A stretch of 64,000 nt of DNA from Bacillus sp. FJAT-26390 (lineage in GTDB: Bacteria; Bacillota; Bacilli; Paenibacillales; Paenibacillaceae). Shown piece after piece: positions 43,206 to 52,980 of the stretch. Every line of letters starts with the position of its first letter. Position 1 is the first letter of the stretch. Where the stretch lies: assembly GCF_001682865.1 (NCBI RefSeq), contig NZ_MAQX01000032.1:758146-822145 (forward strand). The letters are read 5' to 3'. Made by a program: the position numbers and the translations under genes. A model generated the notes under the pieces. The model did no database searches. It saw only the letters and a list, made by a program, of their open reading frames with translations, and was not told the DNA's origin.

Positions 43206-44720
43206 CTACTCGATCCGCATCCGCTTGAACTGTTTGAGAAGGCTGTCCTCATGGCGAATCATCCAGTCCGCTAGCGACTGCCGCAATTCGGCAAGCGTCT
43301 GCGCGTAGTCCGAGCGGTTGATCAGGTTGGTCAGCTCATGAGGGTCGCCTGCCAAATCGTAAAGCTCATCCATATCACCACAGTTAAATACGTATTTGAA
43401 TGTACCTTTGCGGAGCATGCGCTGAGTGAACATCGCAGCCTCGAGGCCCGCACCTTCAGTCACGATACAATCCGGCCATTCGGATAATTCCTCTCCGGCC
43501 AGCGTCGGGGCGAACGACCTGCCGTCCGCTCCGGGCGGCGGCGATCCAGCGCCTGCGAGATCAAGAATCGTCGCATGGATATCGCAAGTGCCGACGAAGC
43601 TGGTTTCCGTCCGCGGCTCCATCCGATTGCCGGCTGGCTTGACGATGAGCGGGATGCGGCAGGTTTCTTCGTACATGAAGAATGACTTATCGCACAAGCC
43701 GCCGTGAATGCCGAGCGACTCCCCATGATCAGCGGTAAATATAATAACGGTATTCTCATACAGATTATGCTGCTTCAAGTATTCCAGCAGACGCCCGATC
43801 TGCGAATCAATGCTGCTCATAGCCCCATAATAATGTTTAATATAGGGTACAAAATCGCACCATTCCGTCGTATTCCCTTTTTTGATGCGGTGAATGGACG
43901 GTTTATCCTTGTTGTCGTCGTTAAAGTTCGGCCACGGCTCCAGCTCCACATCGCGGTACAAGTCCAGAAAGCGTGTCGGCGCAACGTAAGGCTCATGCGG
44001 GCCCCAAAAGTTTAATGAGAAGAAGAAAGGCTCCTCCCGCTGGCGAAACTGATCGATATAGTGGATTGCCCGCTCCGTCAAATAGTATTCGACAGTGGAT
44101 TCGACCGGCGAGGTCAATTCCGAGGCGTAATGATACTCGAAGTGGCCGCTCACTTTATTCTCTTCCTGCCACGTAAGTCCGTTATCCCGCAAATATTGCT
44201 TAAATTGCGGGTAGTTCATCCCCCCGCCTCCGTGCCCTGCAAAATCATCACCCTCATAGCCGACATCGGTAGGCATGGACTTGATTCCGGCGGCAATATC
44301 GGGGAATCGCACATAAGCGAGATTGTCCCGCAAATAGTTGCCCATCTCCGGCCCAAAGCCCAGATGCCATTTGCCCGTATAACCGATGCTGTATGATTGC
44401 TCTTCCAGCTGCCTGCTGAGCAGCCGCGGCGTATCCGGAAGCTCCTGTACCATGCTGCCCATACCGTAGCCGTTTGTCTGCATGCCGTGCTTGAACGGGT
44501 ACATGCCCGTTTGCATTGAAGCTCTGGCTGGCGTGCATACCGGGCAGCTTGTATAAGCATTTTCAAAAATAACGCTTTCATCTGCTAGGTCATTTAAATT
44601 AGGTGTCTGGCATACTTGCCCGCCGTAACTGCGCAATGTATCGACTCGCTGCTGATCCGTTTGGATGAATAGAATGTTAGGACGGCTTGGCGATTGATCT
44701 TCTTTAAGCGGCATGGTCAT
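43206..44720 (-). CDS. Cys-type S1 sulfatase
   Basis: A 504-residue sulfatase. PNILFIQTDQQRVDTLRSYG gives the first metal site (Asp22, Gln23). The formylglycine motif CTPAR is at Cys62 in SCPVCTPARASMQTG. YTGKWHLGFGPEMG holds Lys/His, and VIIFTADHGESLGIHGGLCD the distal Asp/His. Its first metal site and CTPAR motif are of the same kind as the locus A enzyme (CIPAR). No signal peptide was seen. RBS GAGGAGG lies 7 bases before the first ATG. It is monocistronic, with a convergent LysR gene and a long upstream gap; its regulator and transporter are not obvious. Confidence 0.87.
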   Translation of the reverse strand: MTMPLKEDQSPSRPNILFIQTDQQRVDTLRSYGGQVCQTPNLNDLADESVIFENAYTSCPVCTPARASMQTGMYPFKHGMQTNGYGMGSMVQELPDTPRLLSRQLEEQSYSIGYTGKWHLGFGPEMGNYLRDNLAYVRFPDIAAGIKSMPTDVGYEGDDFAGHGGGGMNYPQFKQYLRDNGLTWQEENKVSGHFEYHYASELTSPVESTVEYYLTERAIHYIDQFRQREEPFFFSLNFWGPHEPYVAPTRFLDLYRDVELEPWPNFNDDNKDKPSIHRIKKGNTTEWCDFVPYIKHYYGAMSSIDSQIGRLLEYLKQHNLYENTVIIFTADHGESLGIHGGLCDKSFFMYEETCRIPLIVKPAGNRMEPRTETSFVGTCDIHATILDLAGAGSPPPGADGRSFAPTLAGEELSEWPDCIVTEGAGLEAAMFTQRMLRKGTFKYVFNCGDMDELYDLAGDPHELTNLINRSDYAQTLAELRQSLADWMIRHEDSLLKQFKRMRIE

Positions 44721-45109
44721 GGTAGTACCTCCTCAATATCGTCTAAATAGCGCAAGTAGATGTTTTGGGTTTGTCACTTCTTATATGATTAACTTATAGA
44801 GTAGGCCCGTGTAAATATGTCATTTATGCTGGGCTTGTCATTTTTCGCATCCGAACCCTCCCGCGCCCCGTCCTTACGGGATTGGCAACCATATAATACG
44901 ATTCCATCCAAACGAACACTTGATTCAGGTGAATGGCAAATAGACGAAAATAGTTAATAAAACACGATTTATGCATGCGGCATGCGGCTAAAGCACATGA
45001 TGTACTTTCATATATTACCTAATTAAATTAATCGTCCATTAACAAACGAGTTTTATACTAGCTGTAATGCATTGCATTATAAATGAAATAAGGAAAGGAA
45101 TTGCATGCC
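44721..45109. other. Intergenic region without recognised genes
   Basis: About 390 bases lie between the divergent sulfatase and YfbR-like genes. It should hold both promoters. TGCATGCGGCATGCGGCTAA near 44972 contains two GCATGC-like half repeats, and TAATGCATTGCATTATAAAT near 45065 is a palindrome-rich AT segment close to the plus-strand start. I see no coding frame, RNA motif or cre consensus. Confidence 0.4.
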
Positions 45110-45739
45110 ATGGGAATTCATACGTATTTTCAATCACTTAACGATCTCGAGCGTATTATTCGTTGTCCAGGCAAGTTTAAGTTTGAGGAGCACAGCGTAG
45201 CCGCGCATTCATGGAAGGTTGTGCAATACGCCAAAACATTAGCCGATATCGAGGAACGCAATGGCGTTGCGATAGATTGGAAGAAGCTTTACGAGATTAC
45301 GAGCAGCCATGATTATGGCGAAATATTTATAGGGGATATTAAAACGCCCGTCAAGCATTATTCGCTAGAGCTGCGCGGCATGCTGCAGCAGGTAGAGGAA
45401 GGCATGATCACTCTTTTTATTGAGGAAAACATTCCGGAGGAGCTCAAGCCTATTTTTTTTAAACAACTGCGCGAGGGCAAGGACGATTCCGTCGAAGGCC
45501 TTATTCTAGAAGTGGCGGATAAGCTAGATCAAGTATACGAAGCCCTTGCTGAGCTGCAGAGAGGCAACAGGGAAAAGGAATTTGTCGTTATGTATCGCGA
45601 AGCGCTTATCAAAATCAAAAAAATAAAGCTGCATTGCGTGGAATACTTTCTGGAAAATATTTTACCCGATATCGTAAAGGAAAGCTCCAATTGTCCTATC
45701 GATATCAAAAAAATTACAAATGAAGCTTTGGAGCTTTAA
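45110..45739 (+). CDS. YfbR-like HD-domain 5'-nucleotidase
   Basis: A 209-residue HD-superfamily phosphohydrolase. The metal ligands are in EEHSVAAHSW (His33), SHDYGEIFIGD (His67-Asp68) and a final Asp in EVADKLDQVYEAL. The YfbR group removes phosphate from deoxynucleoside monophosphates. An in-frame TTG at 45101 falls on the ribosome site, so the ATG at 45110 (MGIHTYFQSLNDL), with AAAGGA ahead, is used. Length agrees with the family. It is monocistronic. Confidence 0.8.
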   Translation: MGIHTYFQSLNDLERIIRCPGKFKFEEHSVAAHSWKVVQYAKTLADIEERNGVAIDWKKLYEITSSHDYGEIFIGDIKTPVKHYSLELRGMLQQVEEGMITLFIEENIPEELKPIFFKQLREGKDDSVEGLILEVADKLDQVYEALAELQRGNREKEFVVMYREALIKIKKIKLHCVEYFLENILPDIVKESSNCPIDIKKITNEALEL

Positions 45740-45915
45740 TATCGCCTTTCAATCTCGTCACTCCTCCATTGCCATCCCCTCCCCGCTTCGATTCATTCCA
45801 GCAATCTCCCTTGTTGTATGGCCTTCATTTCATGAACCGTTCCCAAAATAAACCAAAAGGGCAGCCCCATTCGGGCAACCCTACGGGGATGGGACTCGAA
45901 ACCGGCATTCCGGAT

Positions 45916-46704
45916 TCAGGGATGCAGCGGCGGTAATGCGATATCCATTCTATCGGCAATTAGCGTATAAAACTCTGGAAACCTAGCATCTGTAGGGCTT
46001 GGTATTTCTTCAAATGCCCGTATAAATAACCCTGCGTCACCAATTGCCGTTATGATCTCGCCGACAGTCCATCCTCGTACTAATACCTTGCCGAGTTCAG
46101 AGCGGTCTTCCTCAGGCAGCAGCTTGGCAAAAGCAACTTCCCCTTCCTTAATACGATCGTCAAAATAATGGCCAGTTGGATGCTTTAGATTGTTCGTGTT
46201 CATCCATGCACGCGCAAAAGGATGAAAGTCAGTCAATATAAATCGGCCGTTTCTCCCTAGTCTGCGACGAACAACAGAGAAAATAGAATTGAGATCCGTA
46301 AAATAATGCAAAATCCCAAACTCCATCAGCACGATATCGAATTCGCCCAGCGACTCTTCGTCCGGGATATTCAAGACGTCAGAACAGATATAATCGAGCT
46401 TCACGCCCGCCGCGGCGGCAGTTTGCATCGCGTACAGCCGGTTTTCTTCAGATATGTCCACCACGGTAACATCAGCACCGAGCAAAGCTAACGAAATGGC
46501 CTTTCGACCGTGCGAGCCAAGGAGGTTAACCATACGCTTGCTTGCTGGATCGCCAATATATTTCAACCAATATCGCAGATGATGCTTGTGTTCTCGCTTT
46601 AGTTCTGCCGCAAGCTCCTCTGGTGCGCCAAAATATTGTGTCCAAGCCTGATACGCTTTCGTCTCCCACGCAGCCTTGTTCGCCTTTGCCAGTTCTTCTT
46701 GCAC
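45916..46704 (-). CDS. SAM-dependent methyltransferase
   Basis: A 262-residue class I methyltransferase. Motif I is VNLLGSHGRKAISLALLGAD, unusual in having GSHG where most have E/DxGxGxG. VTVVDISEEN (acidic end of strand 2), YICSDVLNIP and FDIVLMEFGILHYF are motifs II-IV. The substrate is unknown. The ATG at 46725 has a poor site, whereas the GTG at 46704 has GGGAGG 7 bases ahead, so I chose the GTG start (VQEELAKANK). It is monocistronic. Confidence 0.75.
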   Translation of the reverse strand: MQEELAKANKAAWETKAYQAWTQYFGAPEELAAELKREHKHHLRYWLKYIGDPASKRMVNLLGSHGRKAISLALLGADVTVVDISEENRLYAMQTAAAAGVKLDYICSDVLNIPDEESLGEFDIVLMEFGILHYFTDLNSIFSVVRRRLGRNGRFILTDFHPFARAWMNTNNLKHPTGHYFDDRIKEGEVAFAKLLPEEDRSELGKVLVRGWTVGEIITAIGDAGLFIRAFEEIPSPTDARFPEFYTLIADRMDIALPPLHP

Positions 46705-46903
46705 TCGCATACCTCCCAGGTTCATTCGCCTTCAACCGAAGGTATATATTACCATTTACATGTTAATTGTCAACCTCTTTTTCACACTGCTTCACCTCAG
46801 CTTATGACAATATTAAATTTACATTTTATTTAATAAAAGTTAATTACAAGAAGATTATTCCAATGTATGATAGCTAAGAAGTTCAACTATAAGGAGGAGA
46901 ATA

Positions 46904-48499
46904 ATGAATTTGAAAAAAATGTCGTCCATGCTGTTCACGCTCATTCTCGCATTAAGTGTTCTGACTGCTCCCGTACAAGCTGCCGGACTAACGAACCCGG
47001 TCGTCAGCGGCTTTCCCGGAGCATGGAGCAAAGGAACAGAGCCTGCCGCGATCAATCCGAATAAGCCGGTCATCCTGTTCGTTCACGGTCTGAACGGCAG
47101 CGCATCCACTTGGTATCAGAGCAATGATATGTACCAGTACGCTTACAATAATGGCTATCAAACCGCATTTATTAACTTGTATGACATTACTGGCACCTCC
47201 CAAAACATGTGGACAAATGGCGAGCTTCTGGCAGCGAAAATCAAGGAAATCAGCAATCATTTTGGCAAAAAGCTCGTCATTGTCGCTCATAGCAAAGGCG
47301 GCGTCGACACTCAAGCCGCACTCGTTCACTACAATGCTTTTTCGTACGTCTCCAATGTTATTACACTAGGCACTCCGCATAACGGCTCGCAGCTCGCAGA
47401 TTTGGCTTACAGCAGCTGGGCGAGCTGGCTCTCCTCCTTAATCGGTTATCAAAACCCGGGTACCTACTCCATGCAAACCTCCTACATGCAATATTTTCGA
47501 TCCGTTACAAACAATCATACGAACGTTAGCAAAAATAAATTTTACACCTTCGCCGGCAATGATTATGAATCCGGCAGTACCTCGGAGCTGTTTGGCGGAT
47601 TGTTCTTGTCCAACTATGACGCGAATGACGGGGTCGTGACTGTCAGCAGCGCTCATCTGCCGAACGGAACAATGGTCAAGATCGGAAAGTGGAATCACAC
47701 CAGCGTGAAGACAGGCGCCAATATGTTTTCTTTGATTAAGCCTTATCTGGCAATGCCATTAACAAGCTCCTCTAATAGGCTTAATGAAGCGGCTGCCGGA
47801 AGAGAGCAGGCTGTGCAGTCGCTGGCTGCAAGACGAGGACAGCAGAACCAAACCTTCATACGCGGCGGGCAATTTGACGGAAAAGGATCAGAGATTTTCA
47901 CCGTTGAAAACAATGTAGCCTCCGTCACGATTGACTGGATCGGCAATCAAAAGCTCGATAGCCTGAACATTACTAGCCCTGACGGCTCCAGCCAAAACGT
48001 AGCCGTATCTTCCACCGCTGATGATGGCGTGCTAAACGGAGCTTGGCATCATACGGCAACGCTATCAAGACCGGCAGCGGGCGAATGGACAGCTACCGCA
48101 TCGAGCAATGGATCCAGCGCATACCTGCTATCGATTTCCTATGATACAAATGGCAAGAGAACTGCAAAACTCAATAAGTCCTGGGATAACAAGAAGCTGA
48201 AGCTTGACGTTGACGGACTGAAAGACGAGAAAACAACCGTCCGATATAAAGTTGACTTTGTTAACGGAAAAAACGATCACTCCAGCAAATACCAACGCAA
48301 GCAAAATCAGTCCAAGCGTGTAAAGCAGCAGGAGTCTCTGCTCGCAACGGATGAGGTCGTTATTCCTGCCTCCGAAGGCAGCGGTGTCTATACGGTTACC
48401 GCAGAGATTGAAGGCGAAACAGATGAAGGCTTCAAATACCGCCGCACCCTCGTGAAGTCAGTGTATATGGATGAAAATGGCAACACGTATACATCATAA
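46904..48499 (+). CDS. Secreted alpha/beta-hydrolase lipase/esterase with C-terminal domain
   Basis: A 531-residue exported enzyme. The signal peptide is cleaved after VQA (about residue 27). The lipase core has the oxyanion strand FVHGLNGSAST, nucleophile Ser130 in AHSKGGVDTQ, Asp242 in NYDANDGVV and His265 in KWNHTSV. GTPHNGSQLADL follows the nucleophile as in class I lipases/PHB-depolymerase-like proteins. Residues 290-531 form a beta-rich extension (FTVENNVASVTIDWIGNQ, YTVTAEIEGETDEGFKY), perhaps for substrate attachment. RBS AAGGAGGAG lies just ahead of the ATG. It likely cleaves lipids or polyesters outside the cell. Confidence 0.83.
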   Translation: MNLKKMSSMLFTLILALSVLTAPVQAAGLTNPVVSGFPGAWSKGTEPAAINPNKPVILFVHGLNGSASTWYQSNDMYQYAYNNGYQTAFINLYDITGTSQNMWTNGELLAAKIKEISNHFGKKLVIVAHSKGGVDTQAALVHYNAFSYVSNVITLGTPHNGSQLADLAYSSWASWLSSLIGYQNPGTYSMQTSYMQYFRSVTNNHTNVSKNKFYTFAGNDYESGSTSELFGGLFLSNYDANDGVVTVSSAHLPNGTMVKIGKWNHTSVKTGANMFSLIKPYLAMPLTSSSNRLNEAAAGREQAVQSLAARRGQQNQTFIRGGQFDGKGSEIFTVENNVASVTIDWIGNQKLDSLNITSPDGSSQNVAVSSTADDGVLNGAWHHTATLSRPAAGEWTATASSNGSSAYLLSISYDTNGKRTAKLNKSWDNKKLKLDVDGLKDEKTTVRYKVDFVNGKNDHSSKYQRKQNQSKRVKQQESLLATDEVVIPASEGSGVYTVTAEIEGETDEGFKYRRTLVKSVYMDENGNTYTS

Positions 48500-48513
48500 T
48501 CCGGTGCGATAAT

Positions 48514-48560
48514 GAGATTGCCCCTACAGGTCTATGGCCTTAGGGGCAGTCTCTTTTTTC
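48514..48560 (+). terminator. Terminator after the lipase gene
   Basis: GAGATTGCCCCTA and TAGGGGCAGTCTC pair around a 16-base loop and are followed by TTTTTT. Confidence 0.85.
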
Positions 48561-48572
48561 ATCTCTCGTTTG

Positions 48573-48608
48573 CAAAATAAAAAGCCCATGCTTTCATGGC
48601 ATGAGCGA
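48573..48608 (-). terminator. Terminator after the AraC-family gene
   Basis: On the minus strand GCTCATGC, CATGAAA and GCATGGGC (one wobble pair) are followed by TTTTTATTTT, five bases past the AraC stop codon. Confidence 0.75.
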
Positions 48609-48612
48609 CGCG

Positions 48613-49464
48613 TTATTCATTCATTTCGGGCTTATTGGTTTGGCGGTATTTCAGCGGCGATAGGCCGGTTATATCTTTGAAGATGCGTCCAAAATGCGTC
48701 ATGCTCTCAAAGCCGACCTTCTCGGCGACATCGGCTATTTTCAAGGTGCTTCCCGTTAAGAGCTGGCGCGCTTCCTTGATTCGGACATTGTTCAAATATT
48801 CCGTGAAGGTAAAGCCGGTATTCTCCCGGAACATTTTACAGAAGTAAGAGGGGCTGATGAAAAACTTGCCGGATACGCCTTGAATCGTCTGGGTTTCATG
48901 GTAATGCTGGTTCAAGTAATCGACGATTTCAAAAATCTTTTTGTTAATCGGATTGCTCCCATTATGTTCGGCTGCGGGCAGAGTCGACGTCTTGCGGTAA
49001 ATGAATATAAGCAGCTCGAAGAGCAGCGTCTTTAAATAATATTCATAGCCGGGAGGCTGCTTGATAAATTCGGCAATCATTTTGTCGAAAAGCTTCTCGA
49101 TCATGCTTTGTTCTTGGCCGTTCAAGGGCATGAAGTTTTTGCCGCTTGAAAAGCTGGACAGCACATGAAAGCTGTCATTATAAGGAAACATATCCTCGAG
49201 GAACTCCTCTTGAAACAACAGCGTAATCCGCTCGAAAGATTCCTTGCTGGAATTGACTAGCTTATGGATCTCGTTCATGTTGATGATCAATAAAGCGCCC
49301 CCGACTACCTGGTAGCTTTTATCTTCGATGAAATAGCTAATATCACCGGACACGAGATAAAAAATCTCATAGCCGTTGTGATAATGGCGCGATGGCATAC
49401 TTGTGTTAAATTTTCTCTCGCGACTAATGTCAAATTTAGAAGCTTCATAGAAATTAGATTCCAT
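48613..49464 (-). CDS. AraC-family regulator with cupin sensor (sugar locus C)
   Basis: A 283-residue soluble regulator. The N-terminal cupin has SRHYHNGYEIFYLVSGD and GGALLIINMNEIHKL. The C-terminal AraC domain has IQGVSGKFFISPSYFCKMFR, FTEYLNNVRIKEARQLL and ADVAEKVGFESMTHFGRIFK. Such cupin-AraC proteins bind small sugars directly. It is divergent from the binding lipoprotein gene at 49709 with a 244-base intergenic stretch, and so probably controls the importer operon there. Confidence 0.87.
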   Translation of the reverse strand: MESNFYEASKFDISRERKFNTSMPSRHYHNGYEIFYLVSGDISYFIEDKSYQVVGGALLIINMNEIHKLVNSSKESFERITLLFQEEFLEDMFPYNDSFHVLSSFSSGKNFMPLNGQEQSMIEKLFDKMIAEFIKQPPGYEYYLKTLLFELLIFIYRKTSTLPAAEHNGSNPINKKIFEIVDYLNQHYHETQTIQGVSGKFFISPSYFCKMFRENTGFTFTEYLNNVRIKEARQLLTGSTLKIADVAEKVGFESMTHFGRIFKDITGLSPLKYRQTNKPEMNE

Positions 49465-49708
49465 AACTCTACCACCTTCGTGTAAGGTAATGAAATATAT
49501 TTAAAGTAAGATATGTAGAAAAATAATGAAATAGATAAGATACGTGCTGATAATTCATATTATCATATGCTATATTGGTAAGCAATAAGGCATAACAACA
49601 GTGGGTGATGCGTAGTAAAAGATGCTAATAGGCTGGATATGCGATTAATCAAGTTAGTTTTGTTAACATTTTATAAAGACGGGTTCAAAAATTGATGCGG
49701 GGGTTGTC

Positions 49709-51088
49709 ATGAAAAATCCAATTACGAAAAATCGTTTTCTGATGAGTGCACTTCTTTTGTTTTCCTTTTCTACCGTGTTGTCTGCTTGCGGCGATACAGC
49801 CGGCACTCCCAAAAGCGACAACGCAGGGGGAAAAAATAACGGCAAGGAGAAAGTAGAGATCGTTTGGGTGATGGCGGCGGATCCGGATAAAAAGGCATGG
49901 CAGGACGCGACGATTTCGACCTTCGAAGAGAGCCATCCGAACGTTAAAGTCCGGCTTGAGAACATCCCGTACGATCAATTCGATCAAAAACTGACTACCT
50001 TGATCGCAAGCGGCAATGCGCCGGATGTGTGGAATCCCAATCAAGCGGACAGCGGATTCGCTACCTATATGAAGATGGGCGCCTTGAAGGACCTTACTCC
50101 TTATATCGAGAAAGCGGCTCCCGAGCTTGATACGATGGATCCAAACCTGCTCGATATTTATAAAATCAACGGTAAAAATTACGGCGTCCCGCTCGTGAGC
50201 AACGCTACTTATCTATACTACAACAAGGACTTATTCGATGCGGCAGGCCTTCCTTACCCGACGACAGACTGGGATGACCAGTCCTGGAATTTCGATGCGA
50301 TGCTTGAAACCGCGCAGAAGCTGTCCCATGACGTAGGAGATGCACGCAAGCAGGTTTTCGGCTTCTCCAGCGCATTAAGCGCAAACGCAATGACATGGCT
50401 ATACGGAGGGGATCTGTTTAAACCCGAGGCATATACGTCCGGCGTAATGGGAGAGCCTGATCTCATGAAGCCGGTTAACATCGAAGCGCTGCAGTTCAAC
50501 GCGGATTTAATCAATAAATACAAAGTCTCGCCAGACGCAGAGACGGTAGCCGCTTCCGCACAGCTCGGCGACCCTTTCCTTACCGGCAAAGTCGGCATGT
50601 ACATTTCCGGCGGTTGGGGACTCGGCTCCTATAAGCAAGCGGAATTCAAATGGGGCGTTGCGGCTGTACCGTATCACGAGGGACGCAAGGTCACGCTATA
50701 CGTCGATCCTTGGAGCATCTCGGCGACAAGCAAGCATCCCGACGAGTCATGGGAATTCGTACGGCATTTGGCTAATCCGGCGGAGGGCGGCGGCGCCTAC
50801 CGTTACATGAACGATGTAGGGAGAACGCCTGCGGACGCGAGCCTTTTCAAGCTTTGGTATGACAAAATGGGCGCGGAGACCGGCATGGATCCCGAAGCGT
50901 TCAAGCAGGTGCACGAAGGTTCGATCAAATACGGACGCGAAGCGGAAAACCATTTGATCGTCAAATTCAATACGGTTCTCGAAACGATGAACCAATCGCT
51001 CTATCAGGTATGGGGAGGCAAGAAGAGCGTAGAAGACGGCTTAAAAGTGTTGAATGACAACCTCCTTTCACTGAATTTGGATCATTAA
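49709..51088 (+). CDS. Sugar ABC transporter binding lipoprotein, family 1 (locus C)
   Basis: A 459-residue binding protein of the UgpB/MalE-type family. The signal is MKNPITKNRFLMSALLLFSF, with lipobox LSAC. Signature phrases are VWVMAADPDKKAWQDATIST, TLIASGNAPDVWNPNQ, ATYLYYNKDLFDAAGLPYPT and FLTGKVGMYISGGWGLGSYK. It is the first gene of a plus-strand operon with two permeases. RBS GCGGGGG lies ahead. It differs in type from the LplA-like lipoproteins at loci A and B, so it likely takes a smaller or different saccharide. Confidence 0.9.
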   Translation: MKNPITKNRFLMSALLLFSFSTVLSACGDTAGTPKSDNAGGKNNGKEKVEIVWVMAADPDKKAWQDATISTFEESHPNVKVRLENIPYDQFDQKLTTLIASGNAPDVWNPNQADSGFATYMKMGALKDLTPYIEKAAPELDTMDPNLLDIYKINGKNYGVPLVSNATYLYYNKDLFDAAGLPYPTTDWDDQSWNFDAMLETAQKLSHDVGDARKQVFGFSSALSANAMTWLYGGDLFKPEAYTSGVMGEPDLMKPVNIEALQFNADLINKYKVSPDAETVAASAQLGDPFLTGKVGMYISGGWGLGSYKQAEFKWGVAAVPYHEGRKVTLYVDPWSISATSKHPDESWEFVRHLANPAEGGGAYRYMNDVGRTPADASLFKLWYDKMGAETGMDPEAFKQVHEGSIKYGREAENHLIVKFNTVLETMNQSLYQVWGGKKSVEDGLKVLNDNLLSLNLDH

Positions 51089-51167
51089 CAGCCAGAGCTT
51101 TAAGCAAATTACAGCCAAGCGGACGTCCAGCAAAAGACGGCGTTCGCCTGGCCCACGGAGGTAGCCC

Positions 51168-52067
51168 ATGAGAAAGCTTTCGCTGGCCACGAAGCGCGAA
51201 GAACGGTCGTTTTGGTTTTTCATAGCCCCTTGGTTTATCGGTTTTATTTGCTTCACCGGGGGACCGATTCTCTTCTCGCTGCTGCTCAGCTTCACTGAAT
51301 ACAATGTCATCTCGCCGCCAACATTCGCAGGCACAAGCAATTACAGCCTGCTGTTCGGAGACCGGCTGTTTTACAAGTCGCTGTCCGTGACGCTTTATTA
51401 CAGCGTAATGGCCGTACCGTTTACGATACTGACATCTTTGATTATCGCAGTTCTGCTTAACCATAAAATCAAAGGACAATCGCTCCTCCGTACGCTTTAT
51501 TACGCGCCAAGCATCATATCCGGCGTAGCCGTTTCCTTCCTTTGGTCATGGCTGCTTAATCCGCAGTTCGGCGTCGTGAATTCCGTCCTTTACGATTGGT
51601 TTGGCATTCAAGGGCCGGGGTGGTTTACGAGCCCGGGTACGGTAGTGCCGTCCATGGTACTTATGCAATTGACGGCTTCGGGAAGCACGATGGTCATCTT
51701 CCTTGCCGCGCTGCAATCACTCCCGGCAGATCTGTTCGAAGCTGCATCATTGGAAGGAGCAAGCGGCTTCGCGAAGTTCCGGAAAATTACGGTTCCGCTC
51801 ATCTCCCCCGTCATTTTATTCAATACCATTATCAGCATGATCGGATCGCTGCAAATCTTTACGGAAGCTTACGTTATCACTAAGGGCGGCCCGGACTGGA
51901 ACTCTTATTTCTACGTGTATTATTTATTCGACACCGCGTTCAAGCAATTCCGGATGGGATATGCCTCCGCCCAGGCATGGATCTTATTCTTGCTTATATT
52001 CGCGCTTACTCTCGTTTCGCTATGGGGCTCCAAAAAATTCGTCCACTATGAATATGACCCAAAGTAA
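51168..52067 (+). CDS. Sugar ABC transporter permease, UgpA/MalF-like (locus C)
   Basis: A 299-residue six-helix permease. EERSFWFFIAPWFIGFICFT is the first helix and LFEAASLEGASGFAKFRKIT the ATPase-docking loop. The end is KKFVHYEYDPK. RBS GGAGG lies 6 bases before the ATG. It pairs with the second permease, whose start is 15 bases past its stop. Confidence 0.9.
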   Translation: MRKLSLATKREERSFWFFIAPWFIGFICFTGGPILFSLLLSFTEYNVISPPTFAGTSNYSLLFGDRLFYKSLSVTLYYSVMAVPFTILTSLIIAVLLNHKIKGQSLLRTLYYAPSIISGVAVSFLWSWLLNPQFGVVNSVLYDWFGIQGPGWFTSPGTVVPSMVLMQLTASGSTMVIFLAALQSLPADLFEAASLEGASGFAKFRKITVPLISPVILFNTIISMIGSLQIFTEAYVITKGGPDWNSYFYVYYLFDTAFKQFRMGYASAQAWILFLLIFALTLVSLWGSKKFVHYEYDPK

Positions 52068-52082
52068 AGGAGGTGCCTTATT

Positions 52083-52940
52083 ATGAAGCGAAAAAAATCT
52101 TACAATCACGGGAATCTGCGTCTAGTAGACAAAACAATCATCTACGTTCTTCTATACGGCGGCGTTTTATTGTTCGCGTTTCCGCTATTTTGGATGCTCT
52201 CCACTTCGCTTAAGACGATCGGCGAAATTCATCGCGTACCGATGACGTGGATTCCTGCCCATTTGCAGTGGGGCAACTATAAGCAAATTTTCATCGATGC
52301 CCCTCTTGCCCGCTTCCTTTGGAACTCGGTGTGGTACTCGGCCGTGACGGTAGCTGCGGTCGTTTTTTCCTCCTCGATGGCCGCATTCGCATTTGCGCGA
52401 TTGCGTGCACGCGGGAGCATGCTATTATTCGGGCTTGTCCTCAGCACGATGATGATTCCGTCCCAAGTAACGCTGATCCCGCAATATTTGCTGTTTACAA
52501 AACTGCACTGGACCGGAACGTATTTGCCGCTCGTCATCCCGGCTTTTACGGCAAGCTCATTTACGATCTTCCTGATGCGCCAGTTCTATTTGGGCATTAC
52601 GAAAGAATTGGACGAAGCCGTCAAGATCGACGGGGGGAGCCATTTCACGATGTATTTCCGCATCCTGATTCCGCTATCCATGCCGGCCTTTGCGACCGCG
52701 GCTATTTTGGAGCTGATCTCGAGATGGAATGATTTGTTCGGACCGCTCATTTACTTGAACGACATGACAAAGTACCCGATTTCGCTCGGGCTTGCCAATT
52801 TTACGGCAGCGTTTGGAGCAACGCCATGGAACCTGTTGATGGCGGCTTCGCTGATCGCGATTTTGCCGCTGCTGCTCGTTTTCTTCTTCGCTCAAAAGTA
52901 TTTTATTCAAGGAATCGTTGTATCCGGCTCCAAAGGTTAA
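52083..52940 (+). CDS. Sugar ABC transporter permease, UgpE/MalG-like (locus C)
   Basis: A 285-residue six-helix permease. FAFPLFWMLSTSLKTIGEIH is the classic first segment, ELDEAVKIDGGSHFTMYFRI is the EAA loop, and the end is QKYFIQGIVVSGSKG. RBS AAAGGAGGTG precedes the ATG. The ATPase gene is absent, as in loci A and B. Confidence 0.9.
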   Translation: MKRKKSYNHGNLRLVDKTIIYVLLYGGVLLFAFPLFWMLSTSLKTIGEIHRVPMTWIPAHLQWGNYKQIFIDAPLARFLWNSVWYSAVTVAAVVFSSSMAAFAFARLRARGSMLLFGLVLSTMMIPSQVTLIPQYLLFTKLHWTGTYLPLVIPAFTASSFTIFLMRQFYLGITKELDEAVKIDGGSHFTMYFRILIPLSMPAFATAAILELISRWNDLFGPLIYLNDMTKYPISLGLANFTAAFGATPWNLLMAASLIAILPLLLVFFFAQKYFIQGIVVSGSKG

Positions 52941-52980
52941 TTTTATCCATTATTCATCATGAATTTATCGGAGGTATCAC

